64,000 bases of DNA from Chamaelirium japonicum (lineage: Eukaryota; Streptophyta; Magnoliopsida; Liliales; Melanthiaceae): contig CANTAL010000002.1 in NCBI GenBank assembly GCA_947650365.1, positions 999,501 through 1,063,500 on the forward strand. The letters are read 5' to 3'. Made by a program: the position numbers and the translations under genes. Positions 10,341-20,898 of this stretch are shown here, piece by piece. Under the pieces are notes generated by a model. That model was not told where the DNA came from. It saw nothing but the letters and a program-made list of their open reading frames with translations, and did no database searches. The first letter of the stretch is position 1, and the number at the start of each line of letters is the position of its first letter.

Positions 10341-11228
10341 TTCACCTGAACCAGACCCTTAAACCGACCAGAAATTGGTTTAGCCGCCATTTCTTCGTCC
10401 GATCTCGGAATCGAACGAAACCAGCGGCATTACGACCGGCTCGGAAAATCCTACCTGTTGGCCATATTTAGGTACAGTAATAATACTGTATAGTATCCCC
10501 TTTTATCCATGAACCCGATCTAGTCGGTGCACTGTGGCTTGACCGCCAATTCTCCGTCCGATCTCGGAATTGGACGAAACTAGTGGTATCGTGCTCAGAT
10601 CATCGATGCCGATATATTAAACCTAGTTTGGGACCCTAGAGACCCCTTTACCCTATTGAACCGATCATAGACCGGTTTTCACCGGTTCGACCCTAAAACC
10701 TCCGACCAAAGTCGGATTCGAGCGAGACCGGATCCCATGGGTCCCTCATCCCTAAACCAAGATTTTTAGAACCCTATTTTAAGTAATTCATAGATGTAAC
10801 AACTTATATATTTTAAATCATGGTGGTCAGTTCCTCCTTCGACGGTACACCGGACCGATATGCGTAAGGAGCGTGGACTACCGAGCTATTCTCCAGGTGA
10901 ACATGATTAATTCTATTCTAGTTAGAGTAGATGGTAGTCGTATCTGTAAAATAATAAATAAAACCGTATGTGGCATAGTATGTCCAATGCATGCAGGCGG
11001 GAAACCGGTACTGCATGTGGGAGGTGGGCATACTATCCCTTACCTCTGAATAGTCATGCATGTAATATTTTGATAGCTGTAACGGTGATTGACTCAACCT
11101 AGATTCACACTAGGATGCATGCAAACAAGTAGATACTTGTACTGATTATTTATTAATATTATGTTGAATGACTGTGTTTGGTGACCATGGGTCGCATGGT
11201 GCAGTCCAGTTGCTATTGAGCAACGAAG

Positions 11229-11276
11229 ACTGGTGGTCTCGGTGGAGAGACCGGTGGTCTCATTGGAGAGACTGGT
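11229..11276 (+). repeat. Short tandem repeat in LTR
   Basis: About 2.3 copies of a 21-bp unit beginning ACTGGTGGTCTCGGTGGAGA. Matching copy at 19240-19287. Confidence 0.75.
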
Positions 11277-12293
11277 GATTTTACTTCCTCAGTTGAGGTT
11301 CCCTTTCCAGAGGGAAGACTCACTACTCACGGGCATGGGTAGGGGACCCGAGTGCACAGGATGGGAGGTGAACCACTGCCTGTGCATAATCCGAATCAAG
11401 TAGGTAGGGTCACAGGGTTGGGCAGGCGGTAAAGCCCCTAGTGGCCTAGTAGTCCACCCCTGGGTAATGACCCCGAAGAAGCAAGTTGGGCGGGAGTGCC
11501 CCGTGGTGAAAGACCAAGCCCCCTTATGGCCATATGGGTATTTCTGGCTCTCCAAGGACACTTGGACCCAGGTTTCTGTTGGCAGACTCAGTTAGAAAAC
11601 TGCCGGTTCACTTTAGGAGTAGGTAGAACTAACCTTCGATAATTAGTTACATACTTTTGATCTGGATGATTATTTGTCTTATATATACTAGTTGTAGTTG
11701 TAATATAGTAGAATTGCCATGTGTAACTAGTTCATTTCACTTACTTGCAATATATGTATGTGTATGTTGTCGCCCTCGTAGACTTCTAGAAGGGCAGGGT
11801 ATGACTATGGTTTACCCTAGCTAGTTTAGGGTTAACTGTTCACTGAGTTTACCTAGTAAACTCACCCCGTTGTTGCACACTCTTTTCAGGTACCGTAGAT
11901 CCTTCTCTGACGCTTCCTTGAGGATCTTAAATAACTATCGAGAGAGGACACTAGAGCTATTAGCTAGTTTTTATTACTTCCAGTTGGTTATGTAATAATT
12001 ATGGAACTATGTTTTAGATGCTCTGAATAATACCAGAATCAGTAATGTTTTTCTTGGTAAGCTTCTTCTCAAAGCTTCATGCCCGGTAGGCCTTTCCTCA
12101 AGGCCAAGCTATTGGTAGGCTTCTCCTCAAAGCCATCCCCTATCAACTAGTAAATAGTTAATGATAAATTAGTAATAAATAATTAAATAATAAAATCAAC
12201 CTCGCAACCTTATAATATTGACTTACCCTTATAACCCCATCACCCCCGGGTTTGACTGGTTTACCCTTGTAGTCGGATCCGGGGCGTGACAGC

Positions 12294-12311
12294 TGGTATC
12301 AGAGCTTAGGG
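12294..12311 (+). promoter_or_regulatory. Primer binding site, initiator-Met tRNA
   Basis: TGGTATCAGAGCTTAGGG begins two bases after the 5' LTR. TGGTATCAGAGC is complementary to the 3' end of plant initiator-methionine tRNA (established for many plant LTR elements) and would prime minus-strand synthesis. Confidence 0.9.
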
Positions 12312-13090
12312 ATATGATCCTAGGGTTTTCTCTAGGTTGTCAGTCATTGTGTTAGGATTTATTGTAAGTGTTTCTAGTATATATCGGTTCTATCCTTAAG
12401 GTTTAGCTTTGAGGATTTTATTACTTTTCTACCCTATTGAAGGAGATGCCTTTCAGTAGAAACAGTTAAGAGGGACACTTCTTAACTTGGTAAAGTTAGT
12501 AATTGAATCCCCAATCTTGTAGTGGTGTTAGATAGTTGTAATCTCCGGCCAGTTTCTCTTTAAGGTGTGTAGCTTGCAGCCTTTTACCTTGTTTATTTGG
12601 TAAATTCTCTAACTTAGGATCTAACCTAAGAATCTCATTATTGGTAAGGTATAAGATTTACCATGATAAGAACCTCTTGCACTAGGCACACTTTCTTTAC
12701 CTTTTGTTTATAATTTTTATCGGTGGATACTTTTGGGATTGCAGTATAGAATATCACATTAGATGATGTGATCGTTGAGAGGTATAATCATTAAGTTATT
12801 TCTCGTCTCTTTTAAGATTATAGTTTAGTATTGTAGTGTGTTTATGCTTATAGAGGATACTTTGTTCTGCAGGTATGTATTTCTCATAGATTATATAGTT
12901 CTAAGATTAGTAGTTCTGGGTCTTAGGAGAGAATTCTATTATAGGCTAGACATAAGGATATTAGAGCTTTTAGATCTGCCATAGAAGTTACCATAGACCC
13001 ATTCCTCGTAGTATAGCTTTACCTTGCATAGTTTAGTAGTTCGTACTTCTGGCAGTTCATATAGCTTGGATAGACATACGTTAATAACTA
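12312..13090 (+). other. Leader without recognisable gag
   Basis: About 780 bp between PBS and protease. No open frame of useful length and no zinc-knuckle (CX2CX4HX4C) pattern can be read. Autonomous chromoviruses carry a gag of several hundred codons here, so it has been deleted or replaced. The sequence is AT-leaning with scattered TTTAG/TTAGG words. Confidence 0.7.
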
Positions 13091-16000
13091 TTGCATATTA
13101 CCTTAAGTGTTGTAACTGTGTTTACTACCCTTGCACAAGTCTTGTTCGACACTGGATCGACGCACTCTTACATAGTCCCCATATTTGTGGCTACCTTGGG
13201 GCTACAGTCAGAGCCCTTGGTTATGTCCTATCGGTCGTCTAACCACTTGGGGCTAGCACCGATGTGGACCGAGTATGTAAGAGATGTGTGCTTTCCATTG
13301 GAGGCAATGAACTCGTGGCCGACTTGATCATCCTTGACTTAGAAGGGTTGGATGTGCTAGTTGGGATGGACTGGATGGCGGCATACCATGCTTCACTAGA
13401 CTGCTACTCCAAGAAGATCATCTTTCGTCCACCTGGCAATACGGAGTTCTTCTTTGCGGGAGCTAAGCTGGCTATTTTATATCCGACGCCCCGGCAAGGG
13501 TCCTATCTTAGCCTCCTAGCGCAGTTGGCCAACGAGATTAAGGGCGGGAATCCATTGGAGCGCTCCCCAATAGTTTGAGACTTTCCTGATGTATTCCCTG
13601 ACCAGCTCCTATGCCTTCCTCCTATTCGAGAGGTAGAGTTCAGCATCCAACTAGTTCCAGGGATGGCATCAATCTCAGTGGCCCCGTATCGGATGGCACC
13701 AGCGGAGCTACGGGAGTTAAGTACTCAGCTAGAACAATTGCGGAGTCTCGGGTATATTCGCCCCAGTGTCTCTCTATGGGGTGCCCCTGTTTTGTTTGCC
13801 CAGAAGAAGGATAGTTCAAAGCGGCTCTGCATCGATTATAGGAAACTTAATGCAGTTACTGTAAAGAACCGATATCCTCTTCCGAGGATCGAGGATCTAT
13901 TTGATCAGCTGAAGGGTGCTCAGTTCTTCTCTAAGATTGATTTGAGGACTGGGTACCATCAGCTCAGAGTGAAGGATGATGATATCCAGAAGACAGCATT
14001 CCGGACGAGGTACGGGCACTACGAGTTTCTAGTGATGCCGTTCGGTCTGACGAATGCCCTAGCAGCTTTTATGGACTTGATGAATCGGGTCTTCAGGCCT
14101 TACCTTGACCGGTTCATCATGGTCTTCATTGATGATGTATTGATCTTCTCAAAGTCAAAAGAGGAGCATGCAGAGCATCTGAGGATTGCCCTACAGACAT
14201 TGCGAGATCACCAGCTCTATGCCAAACTCAGCAAGTGTGAGGTTTGGATGAGAGAAGTGAAGTTCTTAGGGCATGTGGTTTCAGAATGAGGCATCTCGGT
14301 GGACCCAGCAAAAATCGAGGCAGTACTGAGTTGGGAGTCACCGAGGAATGTTTTTGAGATCCGGAGTTTCCTGGGTCTAGCGGGATACTACCGGAGGTTC
14401 GTAGAGGGTTTCTCGAGACTGGCATTGCCTCTGACTCGGTTGACAAAGAAGGGGGTGAAGTTTGAGTGGTCGGATGCTTGCGAGCAGTCCTTCCAGGAGC
14501 TAAAGCGACGACTCACCACTGCCCCTGTTCTTACAGTGCCAATTGGTGGGAAGGGATACGTGGTCTATACAGATGCGTCTCAGTCTGGACTTGGAGGTGT
14601 ATTGATGCAAGATGGAAAAGTAGTAGCCTATGCATCGAGACAGTTGAAGCCTCATGAACAAAACTACCCGACCCATGACCTGGAGCTTGCAGCGGTGGTG
14701 TTCGTGCTTAAGATTTGGCGGCACTACCTGTACGGAGAAGACTTTGAGATGTATTGTGATCATAAGAGTCTGAGGTATATATGTACCCAGAAGGACCTGA
14801 ATCTCCGACAGAGGAGGTGGATTGAGGTTTTGAAGGACTTCAACTACAACTTCTTTTATCACCCTGGGAAGGCTAATGTAGTGGCAGATGCGCTCAGCAG
14901 GAAGTTCAAGAGCAAGATGTCTCGACTGATTGCAGATAGACAGAGTTTTATTGTAGCAGTTGAAGGGTATGACCTGTTGGTGCGAGAGGATCCCGCTAGT
15001 ACTCGATTATTCAGTGTGCGGGTGCAGCCTACGTTGGTCAAACAAGTGATAGCCTCCCAGGCAGATGATGAGGAGTTGGAGGAGATGCGTTCTCGACTGA
15101 TAAAGGGAGAGACAGTAGAGGACTGGTCGCTTGATTCTGATGGCGGACTGAGGTATAAGAGGAGGCTATGTCTACCGAAGAACTTGGAGATTCGAGAGGA
15201 GGTTCTAACAGCGGCGCATCGCTCTCGATACATGGTACACCCTGGCAGTACCAAAATGTACCGAGACTTGAAGAGCCAATTCTGGTGGAATGGCATGAAG
15301 AGAGATGTAGCTGAGTTTGTGGCCAAGTGTCTGACCTGTCAGCAGGTTAAGGCAGAACACCAGAAGCCTGCGGGACCCCTTCATCCCCTTCCTGTCGCAG
15401 AGTGGAAGTGGGAGCACATCACGATGGACTTCGTCTCGGGGTTGCCACTAACCAGGAGCAAGCATGATTCAGTATAGGTGATTGTGGATAGACTGACCAA
15501 GTCTGCCCACTTCCTTCCAGTCCGAACGACTTCCTCTTTATCGGAACTGAGCAGAATCTACATTGCAGAGATAGTCAGATTGCATGGGATTCCAGTGACC
15601 ATTGTCTCTGATCGAGATCAAAGGTTTGTCTCAAGGTTCTGGAAGAGTTTGCAGACCGCGTTGGGGACATAGCTCAGCTTTAGCACAACCTTCCATCCCC
15701 AAATAGACGGTCAATCAGAGCGGATCATCCAGATATTGGAAGACATGCTTCGGGCATGTTCTATAGACTTCGGAGGTAGCTGGGATGAGCACTTGCCCTT
15801 GGTGGAGTTCTCGTACAACAATAGCTATCAGGCGAGCATTGGCATGGCTCCCTATGAGGCTCTGTATGGAAGGCCTTGTCGATCCCCCATATGTTGGGCA
15901 GAGGTCGGAGAGCGTAGTCTTCTGGGACCAGACTTAGTGCAGGAGACTACAGAGAAGATACAGGTTATCAGAGAAAGGCTCCGCACAGCTCAAAGCAGAC

Positions 16001-16460
16001 AGAAGAGTTATGCGGATATTCGTAGACGGCCCCTTGAGTTTGAGGTCGGTGACCATGTCTTTCTGCGAGTTTCCCCCAAGTGTGGCGTCTTTCGGTTCGG
16101 AAAGAAGGGAAAACTAGCACCGAGGTTTACGGGACCGTTCGAGATTCTAGATCGAGTCGGAGAGGTGGCGTATCGTTTGGCTTTGCCACCACGGCTCTCA
16201 GCAGTGCATTCCACGTGTCGATGCTCCGGAGGTACATGCCAGACCCGACACATGTACTAGATTGGCAAGACTTGGAGCTAAATGTCGATGCCACTTTTGA
16301 GGAGCGGCCGATCCGTGTTTTAGCTTCCGAAGATAGGGTGCTTCGCACCAAGACCATCAAGATGGTCAAGATTTTGTGGAGTCATCGAGGTGAGGACGAG
16401 GCCACTTGGGAAGTGGAGTCCGATATGTTACGATTGTACCCTGATCTCTTTGATGTTTGA
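13091..16460 (+). pseudogene. Ty3/gypsy pol, disrupted
   Basis: Read through in three frames. Protease: frame 2, DTG active-site triad at 13148-13156 within VLFDTGSTHSYIV. A frameshift near 13236 moves to frame 1 (VADLIILDLEGLDVLVGMDW). RT: 13663-14289 with [32 protein letters not shown] and FIDD (the two Asp at 14131-14136). RNase H: TDAS with Asp at 14572, [16 protein letters not shown]. Integrase: zinc-binding His/Cys (His near 15217 and 15238, Cys 15328 and 15337), core Asp 15427, Asp 15610 and Glu 15718. In-frame stops lie at 13576, 14287, 15475 and 15670. A second frameshift near 16205 moves to frame 3, where SMLRRYMPDP leads to a chromodomain-like end (VKILWSHRGEDEATWEVE). The product cannot be made intact. 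It is on the same strand as the LTRs. Confidence 0.93.
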
Positions 16461-16498
16461 TTTCTGATTCTAACTAATTTTCGAGGACGAAAATTTCT

Positions 16499-16513
16499 TT
16501 AAGGTGTGTAGGT
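16499..16513 (+). promoter_or_regulatory. Polypurine tract, degenerate
   Basis: TTAAGGTGTGTAGGT directly precedes the 3' LTR, the position where plus-strand priming starts. Relatives usually have a more continuous purine run; here it is interrupted by T. The preceding TTCGAGGACGAAAATTT is typical of the family's 3' end. Confidence 0.65.
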
Positions 16514-19500
16514 TGTAACACCTGTGGTGTTAAATTTGAGAATAATAAAAGTTCACCTTGGGTATTTTCGTCATTCTTAGTCAGACTTTTTCTTTGGGCT
16601 TTTTTAGGAAGAATAAGTCGTAAACCCATGAAATATTTTACGTTCACTTTTGCTATGGCTTCGAACAGGTCGCAATGGCGCATCCCGTGCAGTAATCGGG
16701 TGTATGCACAGCTAGTTTCGGCAGTTCAGTAGTTATACCCTAGAATATCGATAAATTAACTAACATTTGATATTGTTTGATTTACCACGGAAGTTCGGGT
16801 AATCGGATCGCAACAAGGCTGGATAAGTTGGGTGGGGATCTGAGAGACCTTTTCAACGAGCCTGAGCTGGGGTCGATCCGATGCCTGGGTGATGAGTAAT
16901 TGCTATTTTAAATTTTTAAGTATTTCTTTCTTTTCAAGAGATCCATGAGTCAGAAAATTGTGTATCAAGCGCCGACTCGTTCATGTTGACGAGAGCTTTC
17001 CAATGAATCCTCTTAGGCCCAATTCTGATATCCTATTTATAAGTTACGACTAATTATCCTTTTCAGCCCAGTAGGTACTCGAATCGCACCCGGGTTCCTA
17101 CCGAGCCCACTTCAGGGTGCGGGACCGAGCCTGACCAACCCAAGGACCTAACTTCTAACATCCTAGATGGCTTTAAGGCTCATAATTATCCCTCCCCAAG
17201 GTTTTAAATGTTAAAATTCAGATTGGGAGGATCAAGCAAGATTTGGAGTAATAAGCCCAACATCTTCCGTTCCTTTATTCATTCCTCTTTATTTGGAATT
17301 AAGAAGTTAACGAGCCGATCTCTAAACTCTCTTTAATTATCACCATAACAACTCTCTTTAATTACCACCATAACAATCTTTATGAAGAACCGACCTAAAG
17401 AGAGAAAGAGAATGGCCAGCCGAGAGAGAGAACGGCTGAACCGAGAGAGAAAGAACGGCAAATTAAGAGAGGGAGAAGGAAGGTAATAATTCTTATATTT
17501 AGAGAGAGAGAGAAAGAGAAAGAGAAAGGGAGAGAGAGAGCAGAGAGATCGAGGGAGAGGACTAGAGAGAGAGGAGCAACCCAGTCGCCCTCTGAGCTCC
17601 GCCCCCGACTTCGGTGAGCTACGCAGGTCAGCCATCCCCTTTCCTCCTCTCCTCCTTTGTGCCCAACACCTGACCTCCATCTCCTACCTTAGCCGCGGCC
17701 CACTCGGGTGAACGCCACCGCGACCCCATCTCCGGTCCTCGTCGGGAGGACAAAACCCCAGGCTCGACCGGCGATCGCCGGAGCAAAACCAAACCCAAAC
17801 CCAAAACCCGCGGAACCCTCCGGCCAAAGCCTTCTCGGGCTTCGATGGAACGCATGTTACCTTCTCCCGCGTCTTCCCCGCGGGGGAGACCGGCCGGGAA
17901 CCGCCGGCGCCACCCCAAGCCACCGGAGCCGAGCACCCCGCGGCCATGCATGGCTTCCCTTCCTCTTCCACGAGTTGGGTGGGGATCCCATAATGGTCAC
18001 AAGCGGACTCTAACGAATCCGAAGGTGTCGGGGTGTCTGGGAGACCACAATCCCATGTCCGAGCGGCATGGAGTGGTCGAGAAAATGGTGCCGTAGTGAT
18101 GGGTTCACAGTGAACCCATTCCTCTGTTTTCCTTTGTTGAAGAAGAAGAGGACAAGGGTGGCATTTCTTGAATTGTTATTAACCCAAACTTAACCCATTA
18201 ATAACTCAACCCTGAATCCAGACCCGACCCGACTACACAGCAACCCGACCCACCTTAAGTGCACAGTAGACCCGATCCGAACAGCAGACCAGACCCGACC
18301 CGCAGACCCAACCTGATAACACAGACCCGATCCAGCAGTGAACCGGTCTGGTTCACCTGAACCAGACCCTTAAACCGACCAGAAATTGGTTTAGCCGCCA
18401 TTTCTTCGTCCGATCTCGGAATCGAACGAAACCAGCGGCATTACGACCGGCTCGGAAAATCCTACCTGTTGGCCATATTTAGGTACAGTAATAATACTGT
18501 ATAGTATCCCCTTTTATCCATGAACCCGATCTAGTCGGTGCACTGTGGCTTGACCGCCAATTCTCCGTCCGATCTCGGAATTGGACGAAACCAGTGGTAT
18601 CGTGCTCAGATCATCGATGCCGATATATTAAACCTAGTTTGGGACCCTAGAGACCCCTTTACCCTATTGAACCGATCATAGACCGGTTTTCACCGGTTCG
18701 ACCCTAAAACCTCCGACCAAAGTCGGATTCGAGCGAGACCGGATCCCATGGGTCCCTCATCCCTAAACCAAGATTTTTAGAACCCTATTTTAAGTAATTC
18801 ATAGATGTAACAACTTATATATTTTAAATCATGGTGGTCAGTTCCTCCTTCGACGGTACACCGGACCGATATGCGTAAGGAGCGTGGACTACCGAGCTAT
18901 TCTCCAGGTGAACATGATTAATTCTATTCTAGTTAGAGTAGATGGTAGTCGTATCTGTAAAATAATAAATAAAACCGTATGTGGCATAGTATGTCCAATG
19001 CATGCAGGCGGGAAACCGGTACTGCATGTGGGAGGTGGGCATACTATCCCTTACCTCTGAATAGTCATGCATGTAATATTTTGATAGCTGTAACGGTGAT
19101 TGACTCAACCTAGATTCACACTAGGATGCATGCAAACAAGTAGATACTTGTACTGATTATTTATTAATATTATGTTGAATGACTGTGTTTGGTGACCATG
19201 GGTCGCATGGTGCAGTCCAGTTGCTATTGAGCAACGAAGACTGGTGGTCTCGGTGGAGAGACCGGTGGTCTCATTGGAGAGACTGGTGATTTTACTTCCT
19301 CAGTTGAGGTTCTCTTTCCAGAGGGAAGACTCACTACTCACGGGCATGGGTAGGGGACCCGAGTGCACAGGATGGGAGGTGAACCACTGCCTGTGCATAA
19401 TCCGAATCAAGTAGGTAGGGTCACAGGGTTGGGCAGGCGGTAAAGCCCCTAGTGGCCTAGTAGTCCACCCCTGGGTAATGACCCCGAAGAAGCAAGTTGG

Positions 19501-20302
19501 GCGGGAGTGCCCCGTGGTGAAAGACCAAGCCCCCTTATGGCCATATGGGTATTTCTGGCTCTCCAAGGACACTTGGACCCAGGTTTCTGTTGGCAGACTC
19601 AGTTAGAAAACTGCCGGTTCACTTTAGGAGTAGGTAGAACTAACCTTCGATAATTAGTTACATACTTTTGATCTGGATGATTATTTGTCTTATATATACT
19701 AGTTGTAGTTGTAATATAGTAGAATTGCCATGTGTAACTAGTTCATTTCACTTACTTGCAATATATGTATGTGTATGTTGTCGCCCTCGTAGACTTCTAG
19801 AAGGGCAGGGTATGACTATGGTTTACCCTAGCTAGTTTAGGGTTAACTGTTCACTGAGTTTACCTAGTAAACTCACCCCGTTGTTGCACACTCTTTTCAG
19901 GTACCGTAGATCCTTCTCTGACGCTTCCTTGAGGATCTTAAATAACTATCGAGAGAGGACACTAGAGCTATTAGCTAGTTTTTATTACTTCCAGTTGGTT
20001 ATGTAATAATTATGGAACTATGTTTTAGATGCTCTGAATAATACCAGAATCAGTAATGTTTTTCTTGGTAAGCTTCTTCTCAAAGCTTCATGCCCGGTAG
20101 GCCTTTCCTCAAGGCCAAGCTATTGGTAGGCTTCTCCTCAAAGCCATCCCCTATCAACTAGTAAATAGTTAATGATAAATTAGTAATAAATAATTAAATA
20201 ATAAAATCAACCTCGCAACCTTATAATATTGACTTACCCTTATAACCCCATCACCCCCGGGTTTGACTGGTTTACCCTTGTAGTCGGATCCGGGGCGTGA
20301 CA
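16514..20302 (+). repeat. 3' LTR
   Basis: 3789 bp, TGTAACACC to GGCGTGACA. It is 25 bp longer than the 5' LTR because of one tandem duplication (17326-17375). Five substitutions separate the two LTRs on reading by eye, about 0.13 percent. Confidence 0.95.
17326..17375 (+). repeat. 25-bp tandem duplication unique to 3' LTR
   Basis: Units at 17326-17350 and 17351-17375 read ACTCTCTTTAATTAT/CCACC-type sequence and differ at one base (T in the first, C in the second). The 5' LTR has a single unit at 9337-9361 with C. Confidence 0.9.
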
Positions 20303-20307
20303 GGAGC
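20303..20307. repeat. Target site duplication, right copy
   Basis: GGAGC directly after the 3' LTR, matching 8523-8527. The array resumes with AGAACTTCTTCTCTC. Confidence 0.95.
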
Positions 20308-20446
20308 AGAACTTCTTCTCTCTTCGTTTATCTCTCCGTTCTCTTCTTTCTTCTCTCTCTTCTGTCTTCGTTTCTCTATCAGTTTTCTTATGACTGGTCG
20401 ACTGGGCTCGATATGTTCGTGCTGATAATGTATTGTGAGATAGGAG
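20308..20446 (-). repeat. Array module, reverse, continuation after retrotransposon
   Basis: CT-rich tract, then CTTATGACTGGTCGACTGG, GCTCGATATGTTCGTGCTGA and TAATGTATTGTGAGATAGGA. It continues the module interrupted at 8527. Confidence 0.8.
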
Positions 20447-20574
20447 ATTGCTTTTTTTTTTTTTTTTTCAATTAATATTTCTTTAAATATTATAAAGTAT
20501 ATAATTTCTTTAAATATTTAAATAGTCCCATCTTAATGTTATTTTTTAAATATTTAATTATAATACATTACAAC
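20447..20574 (-). repeat. K linker, reversed, joined to Z end
   Basis: Reverse complement of the K linker (compare 28640-28780), starting AGATTGC followed by a run of 17 T, then AATTAATATTTCTTTAAATA. It merges into TACATTACAAC, the usual end of the AT-rich Z block. K and Z share AAACATTAC-like sequence at this point, which could have guided the join. Confidence 0.7.
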
Positions 20575-20690
20575 TGATATAAGATCATTCGATCGGATGG
20601 CTGTCCATCGTCGAATCTCTCCTATGGATTAGGGTTTCCCATAGATTGCTTAGGCTCTAAGTAAGCTTACCCTATAAATATTTAACTATA
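20575..20690 (+). repeat. LTR-like module, 3' truncated
   Basis: It starts TGATATAAGATCATTCGATC, contains GATTAGGGTTTCCC and CCCTATAAATA, then breaks into ATTTAACTATATTTAATTAA. The same unusual joint is present at 57995-58040 and, reversed, near 39380-39420. Confidence 0.75.
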
Positions 20691-20757
20691 TTTAATTAAT
20701 TATCGTCACGGGTATAGTTGTGAAGTAAGAAGGAATTTAAATTCCAAAACTCTACTT

Positions 20758-20898
20758 CTCAACAGTATCATTTCAACGCTATTATGATTATCATAGTAAT
20801 GTTACTATAATTTTTTTAATTCAATTAATCATTTAAAATAAAGAGAGTTTTGGAATTTACTATAATAATGGTAATAACGTTAAGATGATACTATTGAG
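20758..20898. repeat. W foldback element
   Basis: A 141-bp segment whose two ends are about 42-bp inverted copies: left CTCAACAGTATCATTTCAAC, right ending GATGATACTATTGAG. The interior is AT-rich with GAGAGTTTTGGAATTTAC. A second full copy is at 59449-59592, and right-half copies are near 28000, 47980 and 54118. It resembles a small foldback or MITE, but no clear target duplication is visible. Confidence 0.65.

Larger units (their letters stand above)
8528..12291 (+). repeat. 5' LTR
   Basis: 3764 bp, starting TGTAACACC and ending GGCGTGACA (TG...CA). It is followed two bases later by the PBS. Compared by eye with the 3' LTR it differs at 8827, 8961, 10224, 10581 and 11302 and lacks one 25-bp repeat unit. 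It contains a terminal palindrome, a GA microsatellite, a GC-rich stretch and two minisatellite-like patches, listed separately. Open frames inside it are identical in both LTRs only because the LTRs are. Confidence 0.95.
8528..20302 (+). mobile_element. Ty3/gypsy LTR retrotransposon, complete but coding-defective
   Basis: Complete insertion of 11775 bp: 5' LTR, initiator-Met PBS, leader, broken pol, degenerate polypurine tract, 3' LTR, with GGAGC target duplications on both sides. Pol order is protease, reverse transcriptase, RNase H, integrase, the Ty3/gypsy order. Long LTRs and a chromodomain-like C-terminus point to a chromovirus, probably Tekay/Del-like. The internal region is only about 4.2 kb and no gag is recognisable. 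Near-identical LTRs indicate a recent insertion; with four in-frame stops and two frameshifts the copy probably depended on proteins from a relative. Lineage placement is from recalled family features, not a tree. Confidence 0.95.

Noticed and set aside
12312-13090. A gag gene
   Set aside because: No long frame and no zinc knuckle in any plus-strand frame that I could read.
20452-20468. Poly-T run as the tail of a reversed LINE/SINE insertion
   Set aside because: It lies inside the K linker at a position that is AT-rich in all copies, with no target duplication or element sequence next to it.
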